This document shows, one piece after another, positions 18,147 through 26,711 of a DNA stretch of 64,000 bases. The DNA comes from Cyanobium sp. E1_MAG_00006 (lineage in GTDB: Bacteria; Cyanobacteriota; Cyanobacteriia; PCC-6307; Cyanobiaceae), in assembly GCA_027488975.1 (NCBI GenBank), contig JAIYAQ010000023.1:62001-126000 (forward strand), given 5' to 3'. Each line of letters opens with the position of its first letter. Within the stretch, counting starts at the first letter, position 1. The position numbers and the translations under genes were made by a program. The notes beneath the pieces were generated by a model. That model ran no database searches. It was not told the DNA's origin and was given only the letters and a program-made list of their open reading frames with translations.

Positions 18147-19099
18147 CAAGCCAGAACCGTATGGCAACAGGGCTGTTGCTCAGCAGCCTGGTCCTGACCT
18201 CCACGGTCTCGCCTGCGTTGGCCGTCTCACCAGCTCTGGCCCTCCCGTCGTTGTCGAGTCTCAGCACCGCGCAAGCCGGCGCTGAGCTGATCGCCCGTGG
18301 CGGTGGTGGCGGTGCCCGAGGTGGCGGCGGAGGTGGTGGTGGTGCTCGCTTCGGTGGCGGTGGCGGTGGCGGTGGCGGAGGTGGGGGTGGTGCCCGCCTC
18401 GGCGGCGGCGGCGGCGGTGGAGCAGCCCGTTTGCCTCAGACCGGTTTTCAGACCGCTGGCGGTGGTCTGAATCGTGGCTCCGCAACCCCCTCCGGTGGCT
18501 GGAGCAGCCGGGTCGGGTCGGGAGCCGCGCGCCCCTCAATCGATCGGCCGGTGGCGAACCGAACCGGCAATCGGGATCTTGGCGGTGGTGTGAATCGCGA
18601 CCTCAATCGCAATGTCAACCGCACCACCAACCGGAATGTCAATCGCGATATCAATCGCAACTGGAACCGTACGGTCAACGTCAACAGCCTCAATGTCTCC
18701 CCGGGATGGGCAAGAGCTGGCTGGGGGGTCGCTCGACCGTGGAACTACGGCTGGTATGGCGGCTGGGCCACTCCAACCTGGGGTTGGTGGGGTGCCCGGG
18801 CTGCGGCCTGGGGGATCGGCACGCTGGCAACGGCGGCGATCATCAACAACGCCGTTGACAATGCCATCAGCAACAATGTGAGCTACATCGCTGTACCTGA
18901 CAGCAACTATCAGTTGTTGTACGGCACGGTCTCCCCCAGTGGTAGCAGCTCCGTGTCGTTCGCCGTCACGGCAGATGGAAACACCTACCAGTTGTCGGCT
19001 GATTGCAATGCCGGCACCATCAACGGTCAGCAGCCCAGCAACGCCTCCGAGGCTGAGCTTCTCAATGCCGCCTGCCAGGTGGCCTTCGGCTCCACCTGA
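18143..19099 (+). CDS. Exported Gly-rich / Asn-Arg-repeat protein
   Basis: A 318-residue protein with a signal peptide (hydrophobic stretch around residues 9-28, Ala-rich cleavage region). About 55 residues of nearly pure glycine with Ala-Arg breaks follow (residues about 50-105). A Ser/Gly linker leads to a block of NR-dipeptide repeats (NRDLNRNVNRTTNRNVNRDI and beyond). After it comes a Trp/Gly/Tyr-rich stretch (WNYGWYGGWATPTWGWWG), a hydrophobic helix (WGIGTLATAAIINNA), then a C-terminal globular piece with two cysteines. This architecture is typical of exported low-complexity surface proteins. Its start overlaps the preceding gene by 4 bp. Function unknown; the C-terminal Tyr/Ser/Asp part is the likely conserved module. 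Confidence 0.75.
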   Translation: MTSQNRMATGLLLSSLVLTSTVSPALAVSPALALPSLSSLSTAQAGAELIARGGGGGARGGGGGGGGARFGGGGGGGGGGGGGARLGGGGGGGAARLPQTGFQTAGGGLNRGSATPSGGWSSRVGSGAARPSIDRPVANRTGNRDLGGGVNRDLNRNVNRTTNRNVNRDINRNWNRTVNVNSLNVSPGWARAGWGVARPWNYGWYGGWATPTWGWWGARAAAWGIGTLATAAIINNAVDNAISNNVSYIAVPDSNYQLLYGTVSPSGSSSVSFAVTADGNTYQLSADCNAGTINGQQPSNASEAELLNAACQVAFGST

Positions 19100-19137
19100 G
19101 TCAGCACCCTCAGGCTGCTGATCCGCATGCCTCCCTA

Positions 19138-19165
19138 GCCCACTGGCTCTGCCGGTGGGCGTTTT
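19138..19165 (+). terminator. Terminator after the Gly-rich protein gene
   Basis: GCCCACTGG (19138-19146) and CCGGTGGGC (19152-19160) form a 9-bp stem with one wobble around CTCTG, followed by GTTTTG. It lies 39 bases past the stop and ends the two-gene secreted-protein operon. Confidence 0.85.
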
Positions 19166-19290
19166 GCTGGCGGCTGCCCCGTTCCAGCAAGGCTTGAGTC
19201 ATCCGGTAGAGAACGTCGCCCTGCGACAACCTGAGCGCTCGAATCGTGAGGAGCAGGGGCAAGCTGTGCGCTTGAGCTGGGATCAAGCCC

Positions 19291-20217
19291 GTGCCATCGC
19301 TTCGCAAGGCTCCCCTCCGCATCCGCGCCCTGGCGCTGGTGGCCCTGGCCTGCGGCGGTGCCACCGCTCCTGTTTCCGCCCAACTCCAAACCCAACCCCA
19401 AACTCAGCCGCAAACCCAGCCGCAAGCCCCGCAACCGGTTCAACCCGCGGCTTCAGCGGCCCAGGCAGCGGCCCAGGCAGAGAACCCCTGGCACTACACG
19501 GTTGAGCTCTACGTATTCCTGCCCTGGATGCAATCCACCACCACCGTGCGTGGCTTTGAAGCGGACACGGATCTGGCCCCTGGGCAGCTCCTCAACCTGT
19601 TGCAGTTCGCTGCCAGTGCCCGCGCCAGCGCCGAGCGAGAGCGCTTGGGCGTGCTCGTGGATCTGGCCTACAACCGGGTCGGCGACGCACGCTCGCGCAA
19701 CACCCCCAATGGTCTGCTCACCGGCAGCAGCGAGGTCAGCTCCAGCCTCGGGGTGTATGACCTGGCGCTTCGCTATCGCTTCGGCGAGAAGGAGGCGGCT
19801 CGGGGCCGCGCCGGTGATTGGTCGCTGATTCCCTATGCCGGTGTGCGTGTCGTGGAGGCCGGGCTCAATGTCGCGGCTGAGCTCCGGGGCAACGGCCCGT
19901 TCGGTCTGCAGTTCCAACGGGAAGGGAGCCTCCAGCGCACCTGGGCGCAGCCGTTGCTGGGAACGCAGGCCTCCTTGTTTCTGGCACCCGATCTGCGGCT
20001 GTTCGCCCGCGGTGATGTGGGCGGCTTCGGCCTGGCCGGTGCTCAAGACCTCAGCGGCAATGCCCAGGTCGGGTTGGGCTACGCGTTGGGCAACAACACG
20101 GATCTGAATGTGTCATGGCGTTACCAGGGCATCGCCTGGAACAACGGCGCGACGCGCTCCACAGGCTTCAGCACGGACCAGAACGGCATCGAGATCGGCC
20201 TGAAGTTCTTCTTCTGA
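19291..20217 (+). CDS. Outer-membrane beta-barrel protein
   Basis: A 308-residue protein with a signal peptide (RALALVALACGGATAPVSAQ), a Gln/Thr/Pro linker (QLQTQPQTQPQTQPQAPQ) and alternating amphipathic strands to the end. It finishes in FFF, the aromatic C terminus recognised by the BAM machinery. Strand-like pieces include VELYVFLPWM, LGVLVDLAYNRV, SLGVYDLALRYRFGE, LIPYAGVRVVEAGL and TDLNVSWRYQGIAW. It is similar in layout to outer-membrane proteins annotated as OmpA/OmpW-like in proteobacteria, but I cannot name a family. Translation probably starts at GTG 19291. A 16/17-bp tandem duplication (GAGCCGCAGCGGAT(T)CC) directly follows the stop. Confidence 0.8.
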   Translation: MPSLRKAPLRIRALALVALACGGATAPVSAQLQTQPQTQPQTQPQAPQPVQPAASAAQAAAQAENPWHYTVELYVFLPWMQSTTTVRGFEADTDLAPGQLLNLLQFAASARASAERERLGVLVDLAYNRVGDARSRNTPNGLLTGSSEVSSSLGVYDLALRYRFGEKEAARGRAGDWSLIPYAGVRVVEAGLNVAAELRGNGPFGLQFQREGSLQRTWAQPLLGTQASLFLAPDLRLFARGDVGGFGLAGAQDLSGNAQVGLGYALGNNTDLNVSWRYQGIAWNNGATRSTGFSTDQNGIEIGLKFFF

Positions 20218-20255
20218 GCCGCAGCGGATTCCGAGCCGCAGCGGATCCGCTTGGC

Positions 20256-21161
20256 TCAAGTTGATCGGCGTCGCCCCTCGCGCAGAAGCTCCGAGGGGCG
20301 GAGCCCATAGGCCAGCTGAAAGTCGCGGCTGAACTGGGAGAGATGCTGGTAGCCGCAGCTCGCCGCCACCTGCGACACCGTGTCATCGGGCCTCGGGTCC
20401 TGCAGTCGTGCCCGGGCCGCCTGCAGCCGCTGGCCGCGGATCCACTGCACAGGACCGCAACCGAATCGCTCATGGAAGGCGTTCCGCAGGCTGCGCTGGG
20501 AATAGCCACTCTGCGCCACCAGATCCTGTAACTGGATGGGGCGGTGCAGATGCGCCTGAATCCAGGCCACCAGGTCCTCAAGGATCCGTGCCTTGCTGCC
20601 AAGGGGGGCCTGAGCGTCGTGGCCGGCCTTCAGGATCAGATCGCCGCAGAGCAGCAGCAGCAGCAGGCGTTGGATCACACGGTCCTGTCCCACCAGCGCC
20701 AGATGGCGCTGGCCATGGGCCGGTGTGGCCTCGCAGACGCGCAGCAGTTGCCGCAGGGCAGCGGCGAGCTCGCGCTCGGACGTGTGCTGCGGTTGCAGCG
20801 GGCGCGTGGTCTGCAGACGTCGACGACAGCGCCCTGGGCTGAGGCGATGGCCTGAGAGCTCAGCGGCCAACTGGCAGAGCCGTTCGTGATCCATGCTGAG
20901 GCGCCAGCCATGGAAGGGTGCAACCTGCACTCCATCGGCGCCCTCCGGCAGGAAGAGCAGATCCAGGGGGGGGCGCAGGATGTGATCCAGGTTTCCCTGG
21001 CGAACGTGCAGGGGCTGGCTCACGGGGATCAGCAGCTCCGATCCACGCGCCGGTGCTCCACCACGGGCCTGCCAGCCGTGGCTCAGGCTCAGCTCCCCCA
21101 GGTTCCATTGGGTGAGAGGAGCCGGCGCTGGCAGACCCAGCCCTGGGTTGCTGCTGATCAT
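20256..21161 (-). CDS. AraC-family transcription regulator (1)
   Basis: A 301-residue regulator with a C-terminal double helix-turn-helix: LVAWIQAHLHRPIQLQDLVA, SGYSQRSLRNAFHERFG, CGPVQWIRGQRLQAARARL, then VSQVAASCGYQHLSQFSRDF and YGLRPSELLREGRR. The N-terminal 190 residues are a probable sensing region of unknown ligand. The ATG overlaps the FGE stop (ATGA), so it is translationally coupled to the sulfatase-maturing enzyme and likely regulates the sulfatase block. Its DNA-binding half resembles the second AraC at 24132, including the C-terminal LRPS(E/D)LLREG. Confidence 0.92.
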   Translation of the reverse strand: MISSNPGLGLPAPAPLTQWNLGELSLSHGWQARGGAPARGSELLIPVSQPLHVRQGNLDHILRPPLDLLFLPEGADGVQVAPFHGWRLSMDHERLCQLAAELSGHRLSPGRCRRRLQTTRPLQPQHTSERELAAALRQLLRVCEATPAHGQRHLALVGQDRVIQRLLLLLLCGDLILKAGHDAQAPLGSKARILEDLVAWIQAHLHRPIQLQDLVAQSGYSQRSLRNAFHERFGCGPVQWIRGQRLQAARARLQDPRPDDTVSQVAASCGYQHLSQFSRDFQLAYGLRPSELLREGRRRST

Positions 21162-22186
21162 GGCGATGGCCTCACCACGCAGCGAAAGCCCATGTGGCCG
21201 GTGGAGGTGTCGATGCCCTGGGCCAGGCGCGCAGGGGGGCGGTAACGGCGGCAGTAGCTGGGGGCGCAGAGGTACGAACCACCCTTCACCACCTTGCGGG
21301 CAATGGTGCCGTGCTCCGAGTTGTGATCAATGCTGGCCAGGCGTGCTGCATCAGCGGAGGCGCAACACCCGGATGGGCTCGGCTCCGACGGCCCGCGATT
21401 GGCGATGCCTTGATGGCTGTCGCTGTACCAGCTGCTGGTCCACTCCCAAACATTGCCGATCATGTCGACCAGCCCGTAGCCGTTGGCCGGATACGAGCCC
21501 ACGGGTGAGGTGCGCTCGTAGCCGTCGGCGCGGCTGTTGTGATGGGGGAACGCTCCCTGCCAGGTGTTGGCGAGCATGCGACCGCCCGGATGGAGTTCAT
21601 CGCCCCAGGCGTAGTCGCAGCCCTGCCGCCCTCCCCAGGCGGCCCGTTCCCATTCCGTCTCCGTCGGCAGCTGCTTGCCCGCCCAGTGCGCATAGGCCTC
21701 GGCATCGGCGTGGCTGATGTGCACCACCGGATGCTGCTCGCGGCCCTTGATCGAGCTGCCCCCCCCCTCCGGATGACGCCAGTTGGCACCGGGCAGGTAG
21801 TGCCACCAGGCATGGATGTTGTCGAGCGGCACCGGCTGGGTGGGCGCCAGGAACACGATCGAGGCCGGATGCAGCTGCTCGGGCCGCGCACCGGGGTAGT
21901 CGGCCGGATCGGCGGGGCGTTCGGCCTGGGTCTGGTAGCCCGTGGCCTTGATGAATTTGCGGAACTCGGCATTGGTCACCGGCGCCCGGTCCATCCAGAA
22001 CCCCCCCACCTCCGCCTCATGGGCTGGCGACTCCTCGGGGTAGTGGTGGTCCGAGCCCATCACGAACCGGCCGCCCGGCACCCAGACCATCCCCCGCGCC
22101 GGCGGGCGTCCCGGAGGACGCCCTGCAGAACTCCCGGAAGGACTCTGCCGATGCTGAGGAGCAGGGAGGGACACGCAGGCCGTCAT
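21158..22186 (-). CDS. Formylglycine-generating enzyme (sulfatase-modifying factor)
   Basis: A 342-residue copper-dependent FGE that oxidises the active-site cysteine of sulfatases to formylglycine. Family blocks are GGRFVMGSDHHYPEESPAHE, GFWMDRAPVTNAEFRKFI, HPVVHISHADAEAYAHWAGK, LPTETEWERAAWGG, YGLVDMIGNVWEWTSSWY and GGSYLCAPSYCRRYRPPAR. The last contains the two catalytic/copper cysteines (Cys307 and Cys312), followed by GHMGFRCV. Both cysteines are kept, which separates true FGE from the many FGE-fold proteins that lack them. The sulfatase it should activate lies 43 bp upstream on the same strand; the AraC gene overlaps its end. Confidence 0.95.
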   Translation of the reverse strand: MTACVSLPAPQHRQSPSGSSAGRPPGRPPARGMVWVPGGRFVMGSDHHYPEESPAHEAEVGGFWMDRAPVTNAEFRKFIKATGYQTQAERPADPADYPGARPEQLHPASIVFLAPTQPVPLDNIHAWWHYLPGANWRHPEGGGSSIKGREQHPVVHISHADAEAYAHWAGKQLPTETEWERAAWGGRQGCDYAWGDELHPGGRMLANTWQGAFPHHNSRADGYERTSPVGSYPANGYGLVDMIGNVWEWTSSWYSDSHQGIANRGPSEPSPSGCCASADAARLASIDHNSEHGTIARKVVKGGSYLCAPSYCRRYRPPARLAQGIDTSTGHMGFRCVVRPSP

Positions 22187-22228
22187 GACGACGTGATGGG
22201 TTCGGCTGGGTTGGGCGGAGGGTGCGTC

Positions 22229-23740
22229 TCAGGCGCCGCCGCTCGCCGCCTGTTCGAGCTTCTCCATCACCCGCTCCAGGGAGAAGCTGGCAGCCTTCTG
22301 GCGCGGCGGATAGGCCATGAACGTCTTCAGGAAATCGCCCACGAAGGCCTGGGCCGGCACGATCAGGAAGACATGATCAAACATCCAGTCCCAGTAGGTG
22401 TTGGAGGTGATGTCGGCCCGCTCGTAGGGATCGGTGAGCAGGTTGAAGATCTTCGGCACCCGCAGTTCCACGAACGGCTCGGCCCAGATCTGGCAGGTGC
22501 CCTGTTCGCGCTGCTCGCGGAACACGAACTTCCACTTGTCGTAGCGCAGGCCCACCAGATCGCCGGCGTCGGAGAAGTAGCAGAACTCCTTCCGCGGACT
22601 CTTCTCGGTCTTGCCGGTCCAGTAATCGAGCATGTTGTAGCCATCCAGATGGATGTGGAAGGTCTTGTCCCCCACCTGATGGCCATCAAGCAGTTTCTGT
22701 TTGATCTCCGGTTCGCCGGCGGCCGCCAGCAGAGTCGGCAGCCAGTCGAGGTGGCTGCAGATGCCGGTGATATTGGTGCCGGCGGGGATCTGGCCAGGCC
22801 AGCGCACCATGGCCGGCACGCGGTAGGCCCCCTCCCAGTTGGTGTTCTTCTCGCTGCGGAAGGGCGTCATGCCGGCATCGGGCCAGCTGTTCATGTGCGG
22901 ACCGTTGTCGGTGCTGTACATCACGATCGTGTCGTCGGTGATGCCCAGCTCATCGAGCAGGTTGAGCATTTCGCCGATGCACTCGTCGTGATAGATCATC
23001 ACGTCGTGATATTCCGACTGCCAGCGCCCGCTGCGGCCCACGTCCTGGGGCCTGGCGTAGGTGCGGAAGTGCATGTGGGTGGTGTTGAACCACACGAAGA
23101 AGGGCTCGCCGGACGCCACCGCGTCGCGGATGAAGCGCTTGGCTTCCACCAGGAATTCATCATCGGCCGTCTCCATGCGTTTGCGGGTGAGCGGGCCGGT
23201 GCTCTCAATCCGCTGGCTGCCATCGCCATTGGCCCAGCAGTGCAGCACGCCTCGAGGGGCGAAGCGCTTGCGGAAGTTGGGGAACTCCGGATCATCCTCC
23301 TTCGGGTAATCGCGCAGCTCCGGTTCCTCCTCGGCATTGAGGTGGTAGAGGTTGCCGAAGAACTCGTCGAAGCCGTGCATCGTCGGCAGGTGTTCGTCAC
23401 GGTCGCCGAAGTGGTTCTTGCCGAACTGGCCGGTGCGGTAGCCCTGTGGCTTGAGCAGCTCGGCGATGGTGGGATCCTCAGCCTTGAAGCCCTGCTCGGC
23501 TCCAGGCAGCCCCACCTTGGAGAGACCGGTGCGGAACACGCTCTGGCCGGTGATGAAGGCGGCGCGACCGGCGGTGCAGCTCTGCTCGGCGTAGTAATGG
23601 ATGAATTTGGCCCCTTCCCGGGCCACCCGGTCGATGTTGGGGGTCTGATACCCCATCAGGCCGTGGCTGTAGCAGCTCAGGTTGCTCTGGCCGATGTCAT
23701 CGCCCCAGAGGATGAGGATGTTCGGTTTGCCGTTGGGCAT
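22229..23740 (-). CDS. Arylsulfatase-type sulfatase (formylglycine-dependent)
   Basis: A 503-residue type I sulfatase. The metal-binding N terminus is PNILILWGDDIGQSNLSCYS. The modification motif is Cys55 in CTAGRAAFITG, the C-x-(P/A)-x-R form, here with Ala, that FGE converts to formylglycine. Other blocks are GKNHFGD, HMHFRTYARP, IVMYSTDNGPHMN (metal ligands D-N) and FRSEKNTNWEGAYRVPAMVR. Tail features fit marine-type arylsulfatases. No signal peptide is visible from ATG 23740, so the enzyme may be cytoplasmic. With FGE it forms a self-sufficient sulfate-ester-hydrolysing unit, possibly for sulfur scavenging; the substrate is unknown. Confidence 0.95.
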   Translation of the reverse strand: MPNGKPNILILWGDDIGQSNLSCYSHGLMGYQTPNIDRVAREGAKFIHYYAEQSCTAGRAAFITGQSVFRTGLSKVGLPGAEQGFKAEDPTIAELLKPQGYRTGQFGKNHFGDRDEHLPTMHGFDEFFGNLYHLNAEEEPELRDYPKEDDPEFPNFRKRFAPRGVLHCWANGDGSQRIESTGPLTRKRMETADDEFLVEAKRFIRDAVASGEPFFVWFNTTHMHFRTYARPQDVGRSGRWQSEYHDVMIYHDECIGEMLNLLDELGITDDTIVMYSTDNGPHMNSWPDAGMTPFRSEKNTNWEGAYRVPAMVRWPGQIPAGTNITGICSHLDWLPTLLAAAGEPEIKQKLLDGHQVGDKTFHIHLDGYNMLDYWTGKTEKSPRKEFCYFSDAGDLVGLRYDKWKFVFREQREQGTCQIWAEPFVELRVPKIFNLLTDPYERADITSNTYWDWMFDHVFLIVPAQAFVGDFLKTFMAYPPRQKAASFSLERVMEKLEQAASGGA

Positions 23741-24131
23741 GGCAGGAATGGAGCACTGCCCACAGCTTGCAGAGCTTGCGTCGCGCCGTCCACAACGCCC
23801 CGCTTCTGTTTCGTTGTTGAAACAGCGTGAATCATCAAGTGCTGCACTTCGCTTCGCCTGAGGCCGTATTCGCACGCCGGCATGGCTGGCCAGGATTCAG
23901 CACAGGCCCGTTCGCAAGCGCACGACTTGACCGTATGCGCATGCTCCTTGGCATCCGTATCGCTCTGATTGGACGCGGCGTGAAGGAAGATGTAGCTTGG
24001 TTTCAGTATTTATGCGGCGTTTTTGGCGTTGGAACAGCTGCGGCCGCTCTCGCCGATGGGTCGCATTTCAGGCATCAGTCCCCATGGCACCATCGAACCG
24101 CAGCGCCTCTTGATGTCTGAGCCTGGCAGTG
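23741..24131. other. Divergent intergenic region between sulfatase and AraC (2)
   Basis: 391 bases, less GC-rich in its right part than the surrounding genes. It must hold the promoters of the minus-strand sulfatase unit and the plus-strand AraC gene. TTGACC near 23934 and TTGGTTTCAGTATTTAT near 24000 are -35/-10-like pieces, but I could not align a confident promoter pair or a palindromic AraC site. An open frame crosses the region without protein-like character. Confidence 0.5.
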
Positions 24132-25169
24132 ATGCTCACGCCTGATCACGCAACCCTGGCAGCAATGCCTCTGGCCTTTCATGATCGACGGGCCGTGGTT
24201 GATCGTGATCCTGATGCCCTGGCTGCCCGGCTGGCGCAACATTATCGTCTGCTGGATTTCGGCGTTCGTCAGGGCTGGGAGCGCAACTTCCTGCATCGGT
24301 CCTCGAGTTCCGCGGCAGGTGATTTGATCCTCAGCTGTGGCTTCTCTTCGCCCATTCAGGGTTCAATCGATGAGCATCCTGGGGTTGGCTCGATCAATCT
24401 CTGTTTCGGCGGATCCGTCCGTTATGAGGTTGATGGCCGGTCGCTTCAGCTCACGGAGGAGCGGCCGGTATTCTTTACCTCTGGCCACAGCTATCGCTAC
24501 AGCGTTGATTGTTTCAACGGAATAGTTTTTGATGTGGATCTTCGCAGGCTCAAGGCCACGGCTGCGGCGATGGCTGGCTTTGGCGTGTCGGAACGTCGTT
24601 TCTGTCAGGATCTGGATCGACCGGCCGTCCTCGGCGTTGATGTTGGCCGCACCGCTCAACGGTTGAGCCTGCTGCGCCGCACCTGTTCGCTGCTGGATGG
24701 CATTGATCCTGCGGATGCTGCCATTGGCAGGACTCTTCAGATTGATGATCTGATCTATCGAACTCTGGCCTTGCTGCTCTTCCCAAGGTTGGATGCCCTG
24801 CTCGAAGCCCCTTCTGGCGGCAATGCTGCCCGTGAACGCATCTTTGATGAGCTTCTGGAGTGGGTCAATGCCAACCTGCAGAGCCCGATCAATCTGACGA
24901 TACTGGAACAGCGCAGTGGTTATTCACGGCGCTTTCTGCAACTGGCCTTTCAGCAACGATTTGGCTGCGGCCCCATGCAATGGATCCGCCAGCAACGTCT
25001 GGAGCAGGCCCGCCTGTCTCTGCTGAATCCTCAGGATGAGGACAGTGTCGGCTGTGTAGCGGCCCGTTTTGGTTTCAGCAGTGTTTCGGTGTTCAGTCGA
25101 GAGTTTCATCGCCATTTCGGTTTGAGGCCCTCGGATCTGCTCCGGGAGGGGCAGCGGTTCAGCCCCTGA
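24132..25169 (+). CDS. AraC-family transcription regulator (2)
   Basis: A 345-residue regulator, divergent from the sulfatase unit. The N-terminal sensing domain (about residues 1-230) includes HSYRYSVDCFNGIVFDVDLR. The C-terminal double HTH has ELLEWVNANLQSPINLTILE, RSGYSRRFLQLAFQQRFGCG and PMQWIRQQRLEQARLSL, then GCVAARFGFSSVSVFSREFH and FGLRPSDLLREG. ATG 24132 is preceded directly by a GTG. The DNA-binding half is like AraC (1), pointing to an old duplication or shared regulation. Local base composition is less GC-biased than neighbouring core genes, consistent with acquired DNA (impression, not computed). Confidence 0.92.
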   Translation: MLTPDHATLAAMPLAFHDRRAVVDRDPDALAARLAQHYRLLDFGVRQGWERNFLHRSSSSAAGDLILSCGFSSPIQGSIDEHPGVGSINLCFGGSVRYEVDGRSLQLTEERPVFFTSGHSYRYSVDCFNGIVFDVDLRRLKATAAAMAGFGVSERRFCQDLDRPAVLGVDVGRTAQRLSLLRRTCSLLDGIDPADAAIGRTLQIDDLIYRTLALLLFPRLDALLEAPSGGNAARERIFDELLEWVNANLQSPINLTILEQRSGYSRRFLQLAFQQRFGCGPMQWIRQQRLEQARLSLLNPQDEDSVGCVAARFGFSSVSVFSREFHRHFGLRPSDLLREGQRFSP

Positions 25170-25203
25170 CGGCACGATCCGAAGGCCAGGCTGAGTGCTG
25201 GCG

Positions 25204-26655
25204 CTAGGGGCGCTCCACCAGGGCGGGCATCGTCCATCGCCCGGACAGCGCCGCCGCATTGGGGCCGTAGAGACGTGCCACGAAGAAGAACGGGCCAGCG
25301 GGGGCCGGCAGCCAGTTCGCAACTTTATCCGGCCCAGGATTCTCACTCTGGAGATAGATCTCCAGCGAGCCATCGGCCCCCAGCCTCAGACCGGGAGTGC
25401 GATCACCAATTGAATAGCGCTGTAGCGGATTGGGCACCAGCAAGCGCTGCGGCAGGTTGTACATCGTGATCGACCAGAACTCACTCACCGGCGGTAGCTG
25501 GCCGGCGGGGAAACGCAGCACCCACTTGCGGCGGCCGTCGAGCACCTTGCCGTCGGGCCCTTTCTGCTGGGAGGCATAGAAGGCCTCTTCGCTGCTGTTG
25601 CCGTAGATCCCCAGCATCGCTCCCATGGCGCGATAGGTGAGGTAGTCGCTCCCGAGTTCCTCGCGGGTGCCGAAGAAGCCCTTGGAACTGCTCTGTGCCA
25701 GTGCCTTACTGCGCAGGTTCGAGGCTGCGGCGCTCACCCCGGCCTCGATGGCACTGCGGGTGGCGGGAGTGAGTTGATTCGGGTCAAAGTACCGCCCCGG
25801 ACCGATGCCGATGCGGGCGAAGCGATTCATCATCGCTCGCTCCGATGGCACGGTTGGCATGAACGGCAACAGGGCGTTGAGGTAGCCGATGAAGCCAATT
25901 CCCTCAGCCTTGGCAGCATCCCAGGCGGGCCACGTCACCGGCGGTGCGGGCTTGGGGGGCTTGGTTCCTTCGAAGCGCGAGAGGGGGATCAGCTGGTATT
26001 GCGCCTGCAGCGCTTGGAGGGTGGGGATGTCGTCGGGCCCGTTGAGCTGGGTGCGGGTGAGGGTGCCGACGAAATCGGTCTCGGCGCGGAACACCTTGGT
26101 GATCCCCTTCGGGATACGTCCCTGCCACTGAGGGCCGGCGAATAGGTAAGTGCCGGCGCCCCGTCCAGTGGCACGCACACCGGTGTAGGCGAAGTTGTGG
26201 GTGTAGAGGTCGAACCACTGGTTGACGTAATAGCGGGGTGCCGACACCGCCGGCAGCTTCAGCACAATCGGTTCAGCCCGTAGATCCAGCCAGGCCCAGG
26301 AATACGGGGTGTCGTTGTTGGGGGTGACGATGTCCGTGTCGGCCGGCGTGGCGGAGCGGCTGTAGTGGCGGAAGCGGTTGAAGCCGCCCACGTAGCCCGG
26401 GAAGGCCTTGTTCTGCGTCTGGTTCCAGAACGTCTGGTAGCCCTGTAGTGGGGCGTAGGCATAGAGCCAGGCCTCCTCGGCGATCGCCTTGGCTTCGGCG
26501 GGGGTGGGGGCCGGCAGGGCCGCAGCGTTCAGGGTGTGGCCTGCGGCGGGTGTGGGTTGGGCGGCCAGGGCCGGCAGCGCGATAAGGCTGCCGAGGCTGA
26601 GCAGAGCAATCGGTCGGGCCAGGCCCTTGAGCCGGCGGCTGAGATGTGAAGGCAT
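25204..26655 (-). CDS. DUF1254/DUF1214-type exported protein (1)
   Basis: A 483-residue exported protein. A signal peptide (LARPIALLSLGSLIALPALA) is followed by the DUF1254 part with AEEAWLYAYAPLQGYQTFWN, IVTPNNDTPYSWAWLDLRAE, RYYVNQWFDLYTHNFAY and GAGTYLFAGPQWQG. The C-terminal DUF1214 part has VSEFWSITMYNLPQRLLVPN, RYSIGDRTPGL and a FFVARLYGP ending. The biochemical role of this family is not established; members often sit beside hydrolases or transporters. The start is ATG 26655; the frame upstream is a shadow of the second copy. It lies 57 bp downstream of the second DUF1254 gene, forming a pair. Confidence 0.88.
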   Translation of the reverse strand: MPSHLSRRLKGLARPIALLSLGSLIALPALAAQPTPAAGHTLNAAALPAPTPAEAKAIAEEAWLYAYAPLQGYQTFWNQTQNKAFPGYVGGFNRFRHYSRSATPADTDIVTPNNDTPYSWAWLDLRAEPIVLKLPAVSAPRYYVNQWFDLYTHNFAYTGVRATGRGAGTYLFAGPQWQGRIPKGITKVFRAETDFVGTLTRTQLNGPDDIPTLQALQAQYQLIPLSRFEGTKPPKPAPPVTWPAWDAAKAEGIGFIGYLNALLPFMPTVPSERAMMNRFARIGIGPGRYFDPNQLTPATRSAIEAGVSAAASNLRSKALAQSSSKGFFGTREELGSDYLTYRAMGAMLGIYGNSSEEAFYASQQKGPDGKVLDGRRKWVLRFPAGQLPPVSEFWSITMYNLPQRLLVPNPLQRYSIGDRTPGLRLGADGSLEIYLQSENPGPDKVANWLPAPAGPFFFVARLYGPNAAALSGRWTMPALVERP

Positions 26656-26711
26656 GGTTGGCGTGGATTGGCGGTGGAGCAACGGGGGGCTGATCAGGGT
26701 TGCGGCGGGCC

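Noticed and set aside
18420-18460. LPQTG in the Gly-rich protein, resembling a sortase signal
   Set aside because: It is in the middle of the protein with no following hydrophobic segment and charged tail, and cyanobacteria are Gram-negative.
20216-20248. Tandem GAGCCGCAGCGGAT(T)CC after the outer-membrane barrel gene
   Set aside because: Only two copies and no secondary feature; likely a small replication slip rather than a functional site.
23827-24120. 97-residue plus-strand frame in the sulfatase/AraC gap
   Set aside because: No ribosome-binding site, no hydrophobic or domain pattern; reads like non-coding DNA.
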